A stretch of 64,000 nt of DNA from the NCBI RefSeq assembly GCF_000164695.2, contig NC_014643.1:62001-126000 (forward strand), read 5' to 3'. Shown one piece after another: positions 56,555 through 64,000 of this stretch. Under the pieces are notes generated by a model. It saw only the letters and a program-made list of their open reading frames with translations, did not search any database and was not told the DNA's origin. How positions within the stretch are numbered: the stretch's first letter is position 1; each line of letters opens with the position of its first letter. Source of the stretch: Rothia dentocariosa ATCC 17931. GTDB taxonomy: Bacteria; Actinomycetota; Actinomycetes; Actinomycetales; Micrococcaceae. Both the position numbers and the translations under genes were made by a program.

Positions 56555-57271
56555 TTAAAAATCCTGTCGCCATCGATTAACGGTTAGATACCTGACAACC
56601 ACATCTTTCGTGTACTCCGCCAGAATTTTTTCATCCTCTGAGTACCCCAGCTGAGGCCATCGTTCCTGCATACCGCGAAACATCAAGCACTGTCCCACAT
56701 AATCCGGCATGGCCGAATGACGTACCTGTGTCTGAAGAATTTTTTTACCTTCGTGATTGATCACGCGGAGCCTATCGCCGCGGGAAGTATTCACAGCGTG
56801 TCGATCTCCCATAGACACGCGAAGGGTTCCTTCGAAATCAAATCGAGCTGGGCGATAATCGTACCCTTTGATATCAGAAAAAGGAATATTATGCACTCGC
56901 CCAAAACCACTACGAAAGACAAACCCCGAAGGAACAAGCTCGATATACCGAATCGTGAGACCACGTATAAGGAGAATAATAAAAATAAAGAATGCGAATA
57001 TTAGGCACATCGGTACAGCAAAAAGTACGATGACTATAGGAGTCCCTGCGCTTGGCGTCAGAATGACAGAAAGAACAAATGCAAAGAAACTGCCAAAGCC
57101 CACCAGAAAAATATCAACAATCACTAGAATCCACCACGGGTATCGTGCCCGCCGAAGCATTGCTTCGCTCTCACGTTTAGCTCTCATCCCCAAATAGGTA
57201 ATATGTAACGCTGCACAGGTAAGCAACACACCACCAACAATACCTGCACTCACAAAAACTGATGTATTCAC
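56555..57271 (-). CDS. Polytopic membrane protein, paralogue C
   Basis: A 238-residue protein with three hydrophobic segments (for example SAGIVGGVLLTCAALHITYL and WILVIVDIFLVGFGSFFAFV), followed by the family domain: SGFVFRSGFGRVHNIPFSDI, KGYDYRPA, GDRLRVINHEGKKI and RGMQERWPQLGYSEDE. The C-terminus is VNRWRQDF. GTG 57271 has GGAGG ten bases upstream; the open frame reaches 57289. Paralogue B follows 81 bases downstream, so the two are likely cotranscribed. Function unknown. Confidence 0.65.
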   Translation of the reverse strand: MNTSVFVSAGIVGGVLLTCAALHITYLGMRAKRESEAMLRRARYPWWILVIVDIFLVGFGSFFAFVLSVILTPSAGTPIVIVLFAVPMCLIFAFFIFIILLIRGLTIRYIELVPSGFVFRSGFGRVHNIPFSDIKGYDYRPARFDFEGTLRVSMGDRHAVNTSRGDRLRVINHEGKKILQTQVRHSAMPDYVGQCLMFRGMQERWPQLGYSEDEKILAEYTKDVVVRYLTVNRWRQDF

Positions 57272-57470
57272 AGGTGTACATCCTCCCACGGTCCTTGACG
57301 TTCTATAGATTATTTAAATAATTCTTTGGTGAGTGTCTAAATATTCTGATTCTCGCAACTGGTGCCAGAGTCCCCCATTCTGTTCTTTATTGGCATTTCA
57401 AGGCTAGCATTACATCTCCTCCAATACGGGATATTTAAGTCTTAGAGGGAAGATTTTGCTCCTCCTTGCA

Positions 57471-57917
57471 TCAGGTCTTTGACCCTCCAGCGTGCAGCCC
57501 TTCAATACAGATCGTCAGCAAATCCCATAATTCTTGCCGTTTCGCATCGCTGAGCCCACCCACCATGTGCTGCTCAACATCGCGGATGCGCCCGGTCGCC
57601 TGATCGAGCACACGCTCCCCTTCCGCTGTGAGTATGGTCGGTAGCGCGCGACCTCGGGGGGCTTGTTCTGCTCGCTCGATCAAACTGCGTTCTTGAAGCC
57701 CTCGCAAAAGCGTATTCATCGTTTGGCGGGTTACGAAAGCCTGCCGCGCCAGCTCAGCATTAGAAGCACCCGGGGTAGATTTTAGAATTTCCAGGCACAC
57801 GTATTGCGCAACGGTAATCCCAAGCGGGCGCAGAACCTCTTCCATGCGCGAGCGCAGCAGTGATTGCACTTCTTTGAGTCGATATCCAATAAGTTGGTTA
57901 AATTCCTCTTGCCTCAT
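57471..57917 (-). CDS. MarR-family transcriptional regulator
   Basis: A 148-residue winged-helix dimer of the MarR type. The recognition region is ASNAELARQAFVTRQTMNTL and the wing is EQAPRGRALPTILTAEG; helices at both ends (YRLKEVQSLLRSRMEEVLRP and RDVEQHMVGGL) form the dimer interface. It is divergent from a VOC-family gene, and two perfect or near-perfect palindromes lie in the shared promoter region, one overlapping its own start codon. It therefore probably represses itself and the VOC gene; the ligand is unknown. Confidence 0.88.
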   Translation of the reverse strand: MRQEEFNQLIGYRLKEVQSLLRSRMEEVLRPLGITVAQYVCLEILKSTPGASNAELARQAFVTRQTMNTLLRGLQERSLIERAEQAPRGRALPTILTAEGERVLDQATGRIRDVEQHMVGGLSDAKRQELWDLLTICIEGLHAGGSKT

Positions 57918-57932
57918 GTCAATATTCTGACA
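57917..57932. promoter_or_regulatory. MarR operator 1
   Basis: TGTCAATATTCTGACA, a 5+5 inverted repeat that begins at the marR start codon. It is nearly identical to operator 2, 27 bases away centre to centre. Confidence 0.7.
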
Positions 57933-57943
57933 TATGCTGTTAA

Positions 57944-57959
57944 TGTCAGTATTCTGACA
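57944..57959. promoter_or_regulatory. MarR operator 2
   Basis: TGTCAGTATTCTGACA is a 6+6 perfect inverted repeat. It abuts a likely VOC-gene -10 (TAAGAT, 57962-57967), so bound repressor would block that promoter. Confidence 0.75.
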
Positions 57960-57991
57960 TATAAGATACGGTCTACTTGAGGAGGACTATC

Positions 57992-58360
57992 ATGACGGTG
58001 ACTGGCCCTAGCTTCATCGCATTGCAGGTGCGCGATCTTGAGCGTTCCGCGCAGTTCTACGAAACCTATCTCGGCTTGCGCCGCACCCCGCAAGCGCCGC
58101 CGAATGCCGTGGTCTTCGCAACTGAGCCCATCCCCTTCGCCGTACGCGAGCCGCTACCCGGGGTAAACCTTGACGAAATTTCGCGCCCCGGCTTGGGTGT
58201 GGCCCTGTGGATGCACGGCAACGATGTACGGAGTCTTCACGCAAAGCTCAAGGAAGCTGGCGTGCGCATCCTGCAAGAGCCAACATCCGGGCCTTTCGGT
58301 GAGAACATTATTTTTGCTGACCCGGACGGGTACGCGGTGACGGTACACGATCGGGTCTAA
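57992..58360 (+). CDS. VOC-superfamily (glyoxalase/dioxygenase-like) protein
   Basis: A 122-residue VOC protein built of two beta-alpha-beta-beta-beta modules. It begins PSFIALQVRDLERSAQFYET and YLGLRRTPQAPP, and ends GENIIFADPDGYAVTVHD, where metal-ligand positions would lie. A Gln, a His (LWMHGN) and a Asp/Tyr are candidate ligands but not decisive. Members include glyoxalases and antibiotic-binding proteins. GAGGAGG lies six bases before ATG 57992. Control by the divergent MarR gene suggests a detoxification role (inference). Confidence 0.85.
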   Translation: MTVTGPSFIALQVRDLERSAQFYETYLGLRRTPQAPPNAVVFATEPIPFAVREPLPGVNLDEISRPGLGVALWMHGNDVRSLHAKLKEAGVRILQEPTSGPFGENIIFADPDGYAVTVHDRV

Positions 58361-58384
58361 CGATCCGATTCAAGACATAATCTG

Positions 58385-58423
58385 GAGTCCGGGGTTTATC
58401 AATACCGTGATAGCCCCGGACTC
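58385..58423 (+). terminator. Terminator after the VOC gene
   Basis: GAGTCCGGGG and CCCCGGACTC form a stable stem with inner TATC/GATA pairing, followed by TTGG. Confidence 0.75.
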
Positions 58424-58454
58424 TTGGTGCTCTTCACAGTTTTAGGAGGTTCTT

Positions 58455-58889
58455 ATGCGCTACTGGGTTGGAGTAGCCTCACGCGATCATGTTTTACTCG
58501 GCGTTGCGGGCGGATTCTGCCAGGTTTGCCACGGCAAACAGGTACCGCTAGCACGCATGAAACAGGGAGATTGGATTCTGTATTACAGCCCTAAAACCGG
58601 CATGAACTCTGGTGAAAAAGTTCAGGCTTTTACCGCTGTGGGGCAGATTGTGGACGACCGAGTCTACCAGTTCCGCATGGCCGAAAATTTTGAGCCGTTC
58701 AGGCGTGATGTTGTGTTTCAGGATGCGCCGCATCCGTGTCCGATTGAGGTAGCACGCGAGCACCCCGAATGGCGGAGTTATGCGAAGCAGCTGCGGTACG
58801 GGCATTTTGAGGTTTCGCACGATTTCTTCGAGCACATTTACCGTTACATGATGGCGAGCAAGCACGAGATAACACCCGATAGGTGTTAG
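58455..58889 (+). CDS. EVE-domain (UPF0310) protein
   Basis: A 144-residue EVE-domain protein, a PUA-like fold that binds modified bases or RNA. It opens MRYWVGVASRDHVLLGV, then GGFCQVCHGKQVPLARMKQG and DWILYYSPKTGM, the UPF0310 signature, and ends with a helical EHIYRYMMASKHEITP. AGGAGG lies five bases before ATG. It is a free-standing domain, with no restriction enzyme nearby. Confidence 0.88.
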   Translation: MRYWVGVASRDHVLLGVAGGFCQVCHGKQVPLARMKQGDWILYYSPKTGMNSGEKVQAFTAVGQIVDDRVYQFRMAENFEPFRRDVVFQDAPHPCPIEVAREHPEWRSYAKQLRYGHFEVSHDFFEHIYRYMMASKHEITPDRC

Positions 58890-59100
58890 GCAGCCAGCCA
58901 TATGGCAGCATGCAGAGCTTTACGGTATAGAAACAAGGTATGGCGGTCGGTTCATCGAGAACCACGCCACTCAATCCTTTGTAATCGGACGGATGCTCGC
59001 CCAAACTCGTAGGTATTGACGCAGCGTCGCTGTCCGATGACCGATAACCGCCTATCATGGGATAAGAGACTTCCAAGCGCCCACACACGAAAGGTTACCC

Positions 59101-60450
59101 ATGAGCTTATCAGCCGAACACCACCTCGCACACCAGCACAGCGAAGAGCTTTTTGAACGCTCCCGTTCCGTCATTCCTGGCGGAGTAAACTCCCCCGTGC
59201 GCGCTTTCAACTCTGTGGGTGGCACGCCCGCCTTTGTGGACCGTGCATCCGGCCCCTATATTTATGATGCTGACGGCAACGAATACGTGGACCTCGTCTG
59301 TTCGTGGGGTCCGGCGATTCTTGGGCACGCGCATCCGCAGGTTGTTGCGGCGGTTCAGGAGGCTGCCTCACGCGGACTGTCATTCGGCGCTGCATCCGCG
59401 CCCGAGGCAGAGCTCGCAGAGCTTGTGGTCGATCGCATCAACACCGCGATCCCTGGCGCAATCGAGCAGGTACGTATGGTATCTACCGGCACCGAAGCCA
59501 CCATGACTGCTATTCGTCTGGCACGCGGCATCACCGGGCGCGATAAAATTATCAAATTCTCGGGCTGCTATCACGGGCATGTGGATGCGCTGCTTTCTGA
59601 GGCAGGCTCCGGCGTGGCGACTCTCGCCCTACCCGGCTCGGCAGGAGTGACCGCAGCAACCGCATCCGAAACTATCGTGCTCCCCTACAACGATCTTGAC
59701 GCCGTGCGTGAGGCTTTCGCCGCACATCCGGGAGAAATTGCCGCCGTTATTACCGAAGCCGCCCCCTGCAATATGGGCGTGGTGACTCCCGAACCGGGCT
59801 TTAACCGCGGTCTGCGCGAAATTACTCAGAGCAATAATGCCCTGTTGATTTTTGATGAGGTGCTGACCGGTTTCCGTGTCTCGTCTGCCGGGTACTGGGG
59901 TAAATTTGCTCCCGAAGATAACGGCTGGGTTCCCGATATTTTCACTTTCGGTAAAGTGATCGGTGGCGGTATGCCGATCGCCGCACTCGCCGGTAAACGT
60001 GAGGTGATGGAGTATCTGGCGCCGACCGGCCCCGTCTACCAGGCGGGCACGCTCTCGGGTAATCCGCTCTCGGTGGCATCCGGCATTACGACCCTCAAAC
60101 TTGCCGATGATGCCCTCTACCGCACGCTCGATACACGTTCGGAACAGCTGCAGGCTGCACTGACGCAGGCGCTTACCGACGCCGGGGTGGATCATTCGAT
60201 TCAGACGGCAGGCAACCTGTTCTCGGTTGCCTTTGGTACCGGCGAGCACGGCGTGCACAACTACGCCGATATTAAGGGTTCTGCTACCGCCAAATACACG
60301 GCATTTTTCCACGCCATGCTTGATGCTGGCGTATACCTTCCCCCGAGTGCTTTTGAGGCGTGGTTCCTCTCCGGAGCGCACGATGACGCCGCGATGGAAC
60401 GCATCATTGAGGCACTGCCGGGCGCGGCACGTGCAGCGGCTAAGGCGTAG
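59101..60450 (+). CDS. hemL: Glutamate-1-semialdehyde 2,1-aminomutase
   Basis: A 449-residue PLP enzyme that turns glutamate-1-semialdehyde into 5-aminolevulinate for tetrapyrrole synthesis by the C5 route. Key features are [16 protein letters not shown] at the N-terminus, [16 protein letters not shown] for phosphate binding, [14 protein letters not shown], and the PLP lysine in [21 protein letters not shown] has AAAGG seven bases upstream. Other hem genes are not in the window. Confidence 0.96.
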   Translation: MSLSAEHHLAHQHSEELFERSRSVIPGGVNSPVRAFNSVGGTPAFVDRASGPYIYDADGNEYVDLVCSWGPAILGHAHPQVVAAVQEAASRGLSFGAASAPEAELAELVVDRINTAIPGAIEQVRMVSTGTEATMTAIRLARGITGRDKIIKFSGCYHGHVDALLSEAGSGVATLALPGSAGVTAATASETIVLPYNDLDAVREAFAAHPGEIAAVITEAAPCNMGVVTPEPGFNRGLREITQSNNALLIFDEVLTGFRVSSAGYWGKFAPEDNGWVPDIFTFGKVIGGGMPIAALAGKREVMEYLAPTGPVYQAGTLSGNPLSVASGITTLKLADDALYRTLDTRSEQLQAALTQALTDAGVDHSIQTAGNLFSVAFGTGEHGVHNYADIKGSATAKYTAFFHAMLDAGVYLPPSAFEAWFLSGAHDDAAMERIIEALPGAARAAAKA

Positions 60451-60506
60451 CACATCCTCTGACCCAGCGCTTTCCCGCAAAATCTCGTTATAAATTCCGA
60501 ACTCTG

Positions 60507-60551
60507 CCCGCCGTCAGCAGCAGCTTCTCAGCTTTGCTGGCGGCGGGTATT
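60507..60551 (+). terminator. Terminator after hemL
   Basis: CCCGCCGtCAGCA and TGCTGgCGGCGGG pair around a loop and are followed by TATTTT. Confidence 0.8.
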
Positions 60552-60598
60552 TTCTGAGATATTCATCCATACTGTGAGCATCGCAAAAGCGAACAACG

Positions 60599-60604
60599 TA
60601 AAAT
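60599..60604 (+). promoter_or_regulatory. -10 box for leaderless paralogue D gene
   Basis: TAAAAT ends six bases before the ATG of the next gene. No Shine-Dalgarno is present. TGAGCA 18 bases upstream could serve as a weak -35. Confidence 0.55.
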
Positions 60605-60610
60605 GCTGTT

Positions 60611-61615
60611 ATGGACTTTCGGGATATTTGGCTTATAGCATTCATCGTGTATTTGGGGTTATGCCTGCTCATTGAGGCGGTCTATCCGGTACGTGTACGC
60701 AAAAAGTATGCGCTCAAAGACGAGCACGCTCAATGGTTCTGGGCCTATAAGCATTTCTTCCTGTACATATGGTCCTGGTTTGTTGCAGCGTCTCTTTTCA
60801 TGCTTTTCTGGGATATTAGCGATTTCATCCGCCCGGTAGCGCTTTTCTTCCCCTTCCTCATGGTGTATGCAGGCGCGCGAATCGGGCGGCGGAATTACCG
60901 CATCTCCCATGGTACGTTCCCGGATAACCGCGCGGTTGGCATGCCCAAAATCTATGCTGCTACCTTAGGGGCACTCAGTAAACCGCTGCGTTTTAAACCA
61001 GATACCCCTGACTCTCAGCTAGTGCGCGAGACCAGCTGGAGCGTTATCGTGGGCGCAATAGTATTCGCACTGTGCACTCTTATATTTCTGCTCTCTCTGA
61101 CCGATTTCGATATCTCACCCACGGTTACATTTGGAACGATAGTTCTCGCTATCGGACTTCTGGAAGGGCTATGGGCAATTTTTGTGCACACGGGCATGTA
61201 TACAGTCTTTACACCTCACCATATGCGGGTTAGTAAAACTCTGGGCAGTGCACGAAATATTCCTTACCGTGACATTATCGGTTACCGTGTTATCCCTAAA
61301 AACCCGGATGACCTTAACCCCGATGCAAAACAGGTTTCGCAGTGGAAAATAGAACTACAAATTCCTTGGGGCACCCGCAGCGTTATTGCACGAAACTGGG
61401 AACTGCAAAACCCGCACATTGAATATCTAACTCGACAGATCGCTTTCCGCGTGGAACAAGAACGCTGGGCAGACGAAAACTCCCCCGCCGATCGTGAACG
61501 GCTAGACGAATACCGGCAGGATGCGCGCCTTGTCTGTACCACCAAAGGCTATATTCCAGCAGGTAAATACGCTCAGGAGGCGGCAAACCGCGCATCTTTC
61601 AAGCAGACACATTAG
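60611..61615 (+). CDS. Polytopic membrane protein, paralogue D
   Basis: A 334-residue protein with about five hydrophobic segments, including WLIAFIVYLGLCLLIEAVYP, WFVAASLFMLFWDIS, VIVGAIVFALCTLIFLLSL and FGTIVLAIGLLEGLWAIFV. The family domain follows: HHMRVSKTLGSARNIPYRDI, IGYRVIPK and RVEQERWADENSPADRE. It is the longest and most diverged of the four, with extra N-terminal helices. It starts with an ATG six bases after a good -10 box. Function unknown. Confidence 0.65.
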   Translation: MDFRDIWLIAFIVYLGLCLLIEAVYPVRVRKKYALKDEHAQWFWAYKHFFLYIWSWFVAASLFMLFWDISDFIRPVALFFPFLMVYAGARIGRRNYRISHGTFPDNRAVGMPKIYAATLGALSKPLRFKPDTPDSQLVRETSWSVIVGAIVFALCTLIFLLSLTDFDISPTVTFGTIVLAIGLLEGLWAIFVHTGMYTVFTPHHMRVSKTLGSARNIPYRDIIGYRVIPKNPDDLNPDAKQVSQWKIELQIPWGTRSVIARNWELQNPHIEYLTRQIAFRVEQERWADENSPADRERLDEYRQDARLVCTTKGYIPAGKYAQEAANRASFKQTH

Positions 61616-62213
61616 AGTTTTCCTCGCTCTGCTGCACAGGTACAAAGATGGGTTCTCTATTGTCGTGACGCTATCGCAGAAATGCGGGTCTCACGTTTTA
61701 TGGAGAGCCTATCTTTGAATATTCTTCGCCTTTTGCCGATATCTCCTCAATCCAGCACTAAAAGTTATGACAGTAAAGTAAATCTTCTATATTTCTTCAA
61801 CGGTTTTCTGAGAATATCCTATTAAATTAAATATTTTTTACGTAAACTTTGTGATTGGTTCGCACAAAACGCTTATTCGTCGTACAGTTGCACTAGAGGT
61901 ACTCTTTTGAGGATCTTCTGCCCTGTATCGTGCGTACCGTTTTGCGCATCCGCACCATGAAATGCGGATATAAGACGCGGCTCTCGCAAAGTACTCGGCG
62001 AATCCTCAAAGATTGCCTTGACCTTCCCTAAAGAAGATCACAACGTTCTGCGGCTGGGCGCGAACCTTCCGGATCGGCTAATTCAGGCCGAGAGTATGCG
62101 TCACACCATCGTCGGTTAGCTCGCCTGCTGTGTAATGCTGAGGTTCTTCTGTGGGGGTACATATCACTTCCGATTATTCACCAACCACTACAACTCAGAA
62201 AGCCAATTCACCG
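61616..62213 (+). other. Long non-coding region upstream of the second DUF6318 gene
   Basis: This 598-base region carries no convincing ORF. Positions about 61740-61860 are strongly AT-rich. Its right part is more GC-rich and contains the probable promoter and leader of the lipoprotein gene. I see no tRNA, riboswitch or mobile-element ends. Confidence 0.4.
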
Positions 62214-62942
62214 ATGAGCATCAGCAATAACTTCATCACCTGTACACGCCGAGCCGCGTTCGGTTTTCTAGGGGCATCGTCTCTGGTAGCGCTCTTGACC
62301 GCCTGCGACGACGAGGACAAGCCCGGGGCACGGCCCAGCACGACAACCAGCAGCACCGCCGCGCCTGAAACCGAGCCTCCCGAACCTGCCGATTCACCCA
62401 GTGCCGCACCCAGCTCATCCGGCCCCAAATATTCCGGCAAGTCTAAAGCTCCTGCGGGAGAGTTCCGGGCGGCCGATATTTACGGCCCGGCACAGAATGT
62501 TCCTAAACCCACAAATCCACCTGGCTACACCGAACCCACCCTTGACGGCATGATGAAAAGCATGAAGGCATGGACGCAATGGCGCAATTACGGCATGCAG
62601 ACAGGTGATTACACCGAGGCATATAAGTTTGTGTCTAAAAACCTCGTCGAAGAGATTAATGCTTACAACGCAGATGCAAAACTGTACCACGACGGTGGCT
62701 GGATTATCGGCGGTGAGCAGCGCTCTTATGATTTCAGAAATGACCCCGTTCATCAGGGTAACGGCGTGTATTCCTGGGATTTCTTCGTGGGATGGTCCTA
62801 TATCATCACCGTAGGCGCAGATGGGCGGCATAAACGTAGCAGGAATACCAACTATGCCGATAATCTTTACACGCTCACCGTTCATTATGAAGAAACAGGT
62901 TGGATTATCGACAGCATTACCCGCAAGCAAGCCCAGAAATAA
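62214..62942 (+). CDS. DUF6318-type lipoprotein, solo paralogue
   Basis: A 242-residue lipoprotein equal in length to the one at 31171-31899. The signal region is RRAAFGFLGASSLVALLTAC with lipobox LLTAC. A Ser/Pro/Thr-rich linker leads to the shared domain: KYSGKSKAPAGEFRAADIYG, WTQWRNYGMQTGDYTEAYKF and YHDGGWIIGGEQRSYDF. The two are clearly paralogous (core identity roughly half by eye). It has no PKD-like partner. The longest frame opens at 62151; ATG 62214 puts the signal peptide at the N-terminus. Confidence 0.8.
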   Translation: MSISNNFITCTRRAAFGFLGASSLVALLTACDDEDKPGARPSTTTSSTAAPETEPPEPADSPSAAPSSSGPKYSGKSKAPAGEFRAADIYGPAQNVPKPTNPPGYTEPTLDGMMKSMKAWTQWRNYGMQTGDYTEAYKFVSKNLVEEINAYNADAKLYHDGGWIIGGEQRSYDFRNDPVHQGNGVYSWDFFVGWSYIITVGADGRHKRSRNTNYADNLYTLTVHYEETGWIIDSITRKQAQK

Positions 62943-62971
62943 TTCTTAGATTTTGCTTTCCTAGCCGTGTT

Positions 62972-63018
62972 AATCCCCGCCGGAGCATTCATAATGGATG
63001 CGCTGGCGGGGATTTATT
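62972..63018 (+). terminator. Terminator after the solo DUF6318 gene
   Basis: AATCCCCGCC and GGCGGGGATT form a perfect 10-base stem around a 23-base loop, followed by TATT. Confidence 0.75.
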
Positions 63019-63415
63019 GTCAGGGTCATTCGGTGATGACATACTATGTCAATCGAAACACCAGTGAAGTTTATTCGTAGGTTTTCCAGAGCTATAACCC
63101 AAATACCATCAAGAACGCCTTCGTAGCCTGAGGTAGTGTGGTAAGCGACGCTCTCAGGAAAGACTCTTTCATGACTTCTATGAGAGATACCCGCTTAATT
63201 ACGTACCAGATACCTCCTAAAGCCTAATTGTGCCGACAATACAATGTAGATGCTTCTGCTACGGTTTTTCTTCACGAGCTGTTGTGCAACCTGCGCTCTA
63301 ATACCTCATATCTGCTGTGATGTTCTCAGATTGAAGAGCCCCTCTCTTGAGCAGCTTTCTTATCATGAACACTTCTGGGTACTGGATCTGAGAGGTACAC
63401 GTAAAATATCCCTAT
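63019..63415. other. Non-coding region with a short palindrome
   Basis: This 397-base gap has no supported gene. A perfect 7+7 palindrome, TGACATACTATGTCA, lies at 63037-63051 and may be an operator. An open frame at 63250-63543 has no start signal and overlaps the next gene antisense, so it was not called. Confidence 0.35.
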
Positions 63416-64000
63416 TCATTTGTCTTCTTGCGCAAGATGCCAGGTTAATTTGGGGCCTAAAACCTTGCGCTCCTCAAAAGCAAAATGAAGATCTTGGCGG
63501 TTGTTCTCATCCGAAAATTGACGATAAACTTTGGCAATCCTAGCAAGTGGACGAACCGTGTTCTTGTCACAACGTAAACCATTGATATATGTTTTATCTC
63601 CCCTATGTCCATCACCAACACCCTTAAGAACAACACGGAAAGGTTCTGTGTTCTCCCGGATAATCTCCGTAGCACGTACTAACGACAACAACAAGTTGTC
63701 AGTACTGATACCTCGAGAAACACCATGTGATTCATCGCTAACCATTGGAATAGACTGTATATGAATAAACCCGTGAGTACGATCTCTACCACCAATAATT
63801 TGGTTGATAGACCATTGACGAAGTCCCTGTGAAACGATAGTCGCTATTGGACGTCCGAGCTTTACGGCTACAGATACAACCTTAAGCAATAGTGATACTG
63901 AGGCAGGCAAGGTGACACTACCCAAGCCGGTAGGATACTGACCCCGAATGACTTTATACCCCAGTCCTTCGTAATAGGAAGTTAGCTCTTCCTCAGCTTT
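63416..64000 (-). CDS. Unrecognised protein, C-terminal part (cut by window edge)
   Basis: The minus-strand frame is open from the window edge to the stop at 63416, giving at least 194 residues. I do not recognise the family. Features: YYEGLGYKVIRGQYPTGLG, then a hydrophobic VSLLLKVVSVAVKLGRPIAT, polar segments SINQIIGGRDRTHGFIH and SDESHGVSRGISTDNLLLSL, and a His/Asp/Lys-rich middle (VGDGHRGDKTYINGLRCDKN). It has a different residue and codon flavour (more AT-rich) than its neighbours, hinting at accessory origin. The N-terminus lies outside the window. Confidence 0.5.
   Translation of the reverse strand, partial: KAEEELTSYYEGLGYKVIRGQYPTGLGSVTLPASVSLLLKVVSVAVKLGRPIATIVSQGLRQWSINQIIGGRDRTHGFIHIQSIPMVSDESHGVSRGISTDNLLLSLVRATEIIRENTEPFRVVLKGVGDGHRGDKTYINGLRCDKNTVRPLARIAKVYRQFSDENNRQDLHFAFEERKVLGPKLTWHLAQEDK

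Noticed and set aside
59629..60480. 283-residue frame antisense to hemL
   Set aside because: It fully overlaps a textbook hemL in the opposite direction, has no family resemblance, and such long shadows are expected in GC-rich coding DNA.
63037..63051. Copy of the MarR operator
   Set aside because: The palindrome TGACATACTATGTCA has its half-sites in the opposite order (TGACA...TGTCA) and different spacing from the MarR sites (TGTCA...TGACA), so I do not assign it to that regulator.

Overview
The window looks like a chromosome segment of a moderately GC-rich actinobacterium of the Micrococcaceae, most likely Rothia or a close relative. The evidence is gene content and order. The block mtrA-mtrB-lpqB-comFC-hpf-secA with an Rv3235-like gene beyond secA is an actinobacterial hallmark. 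The same holds for the adnA/adnB/uvrD2 group with an S16/PDZ protease, a UPF0182 giant membrane protein and a DUF2342 protein. Two DUF6318-type lipoproteins point the same way. The genus call is inference; no rRNA is present to confirm it. I see no rRNA, IS element, prophage or CRISPR array.

Layout. (1) 1-2447, minus strand: front end of a Tad/Flp-pilus-type operon (SAF/CpaB-like, CpaE-like ATPase, and the first codons of a further gene). (2) 2785-5501: a small excisionase-type DNA-binding protein, a convergent unknown, a LysM membrane protein and an Rv3235-family protein. (3) 5576-18590, almost all minus strand: secA, hpf, a ComFC-like phosphoribosyltransferase, lpqB, mtrB, mtrA, a MetE-like protein, chorismate mutase, mnmA and a cysteine desulfurase. 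(4) 18707-21699: trmL, a UDG-superfamily protein, then etfB-etfA. (5) 21895-28017: an envelope-quality-control locus with an HtrA-like protease, an unlisted 53-residue membrane protein, two TPM-type membrane proteins and PspA. (6) 28111-32564: a more accessory, AT-richer segment with a secreted hydrolase carrying three SLH repeats, a coupled PKD-like/DUF6318 surface-protein pair and two long non-coding gaps. (7) 32565-44078: aldo/keto reductase, initiator tRNA, UPF0182 protein, S16 protease, DUF2342 protein, YgjP-type metallopeptidase, a short UvrD2 and an APH-type kinase. (8) 44206-53061: AdnB and AdnA motor-nucleases and a DnaQ-like exonuclease. (9) 53283-61615: a ThrE-type exporter, four divergent paralogous membrane proteins, a MarR/VOC pair with a double operator, an EVE protein and hemL. 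(10) 62214-64000: a second DUF6318 lipoprotein and the C-terminal part of an unrecognised protein.

How the parts connect. SecA, HtrA, PspA/TPM, MtrAB/LpqB, LysM and S16 proteins together serve envelope biogenesis and stress response. MnmA and the cysteine desulfurase cooperate in tRNA 2-thiolation. AdnAB resects double-strand breaks. MarR probably represses itself and the VOC gene from two operators between them.

Most convincing less-described items: a four-member family of polytopic proteins sharing a C-terminal FG...P-x-x-(D/E)-I...RWP signature (54852-61615); the unlisted 53-aa protein inside the HtrA/TPM/PspA locus; the DUF6318/PKD pair with a distant solo paralogue of identical length; and a recurrent TAnnnT-N6/7-start architecture that predicts leaderless mRNAs for at least six genes.
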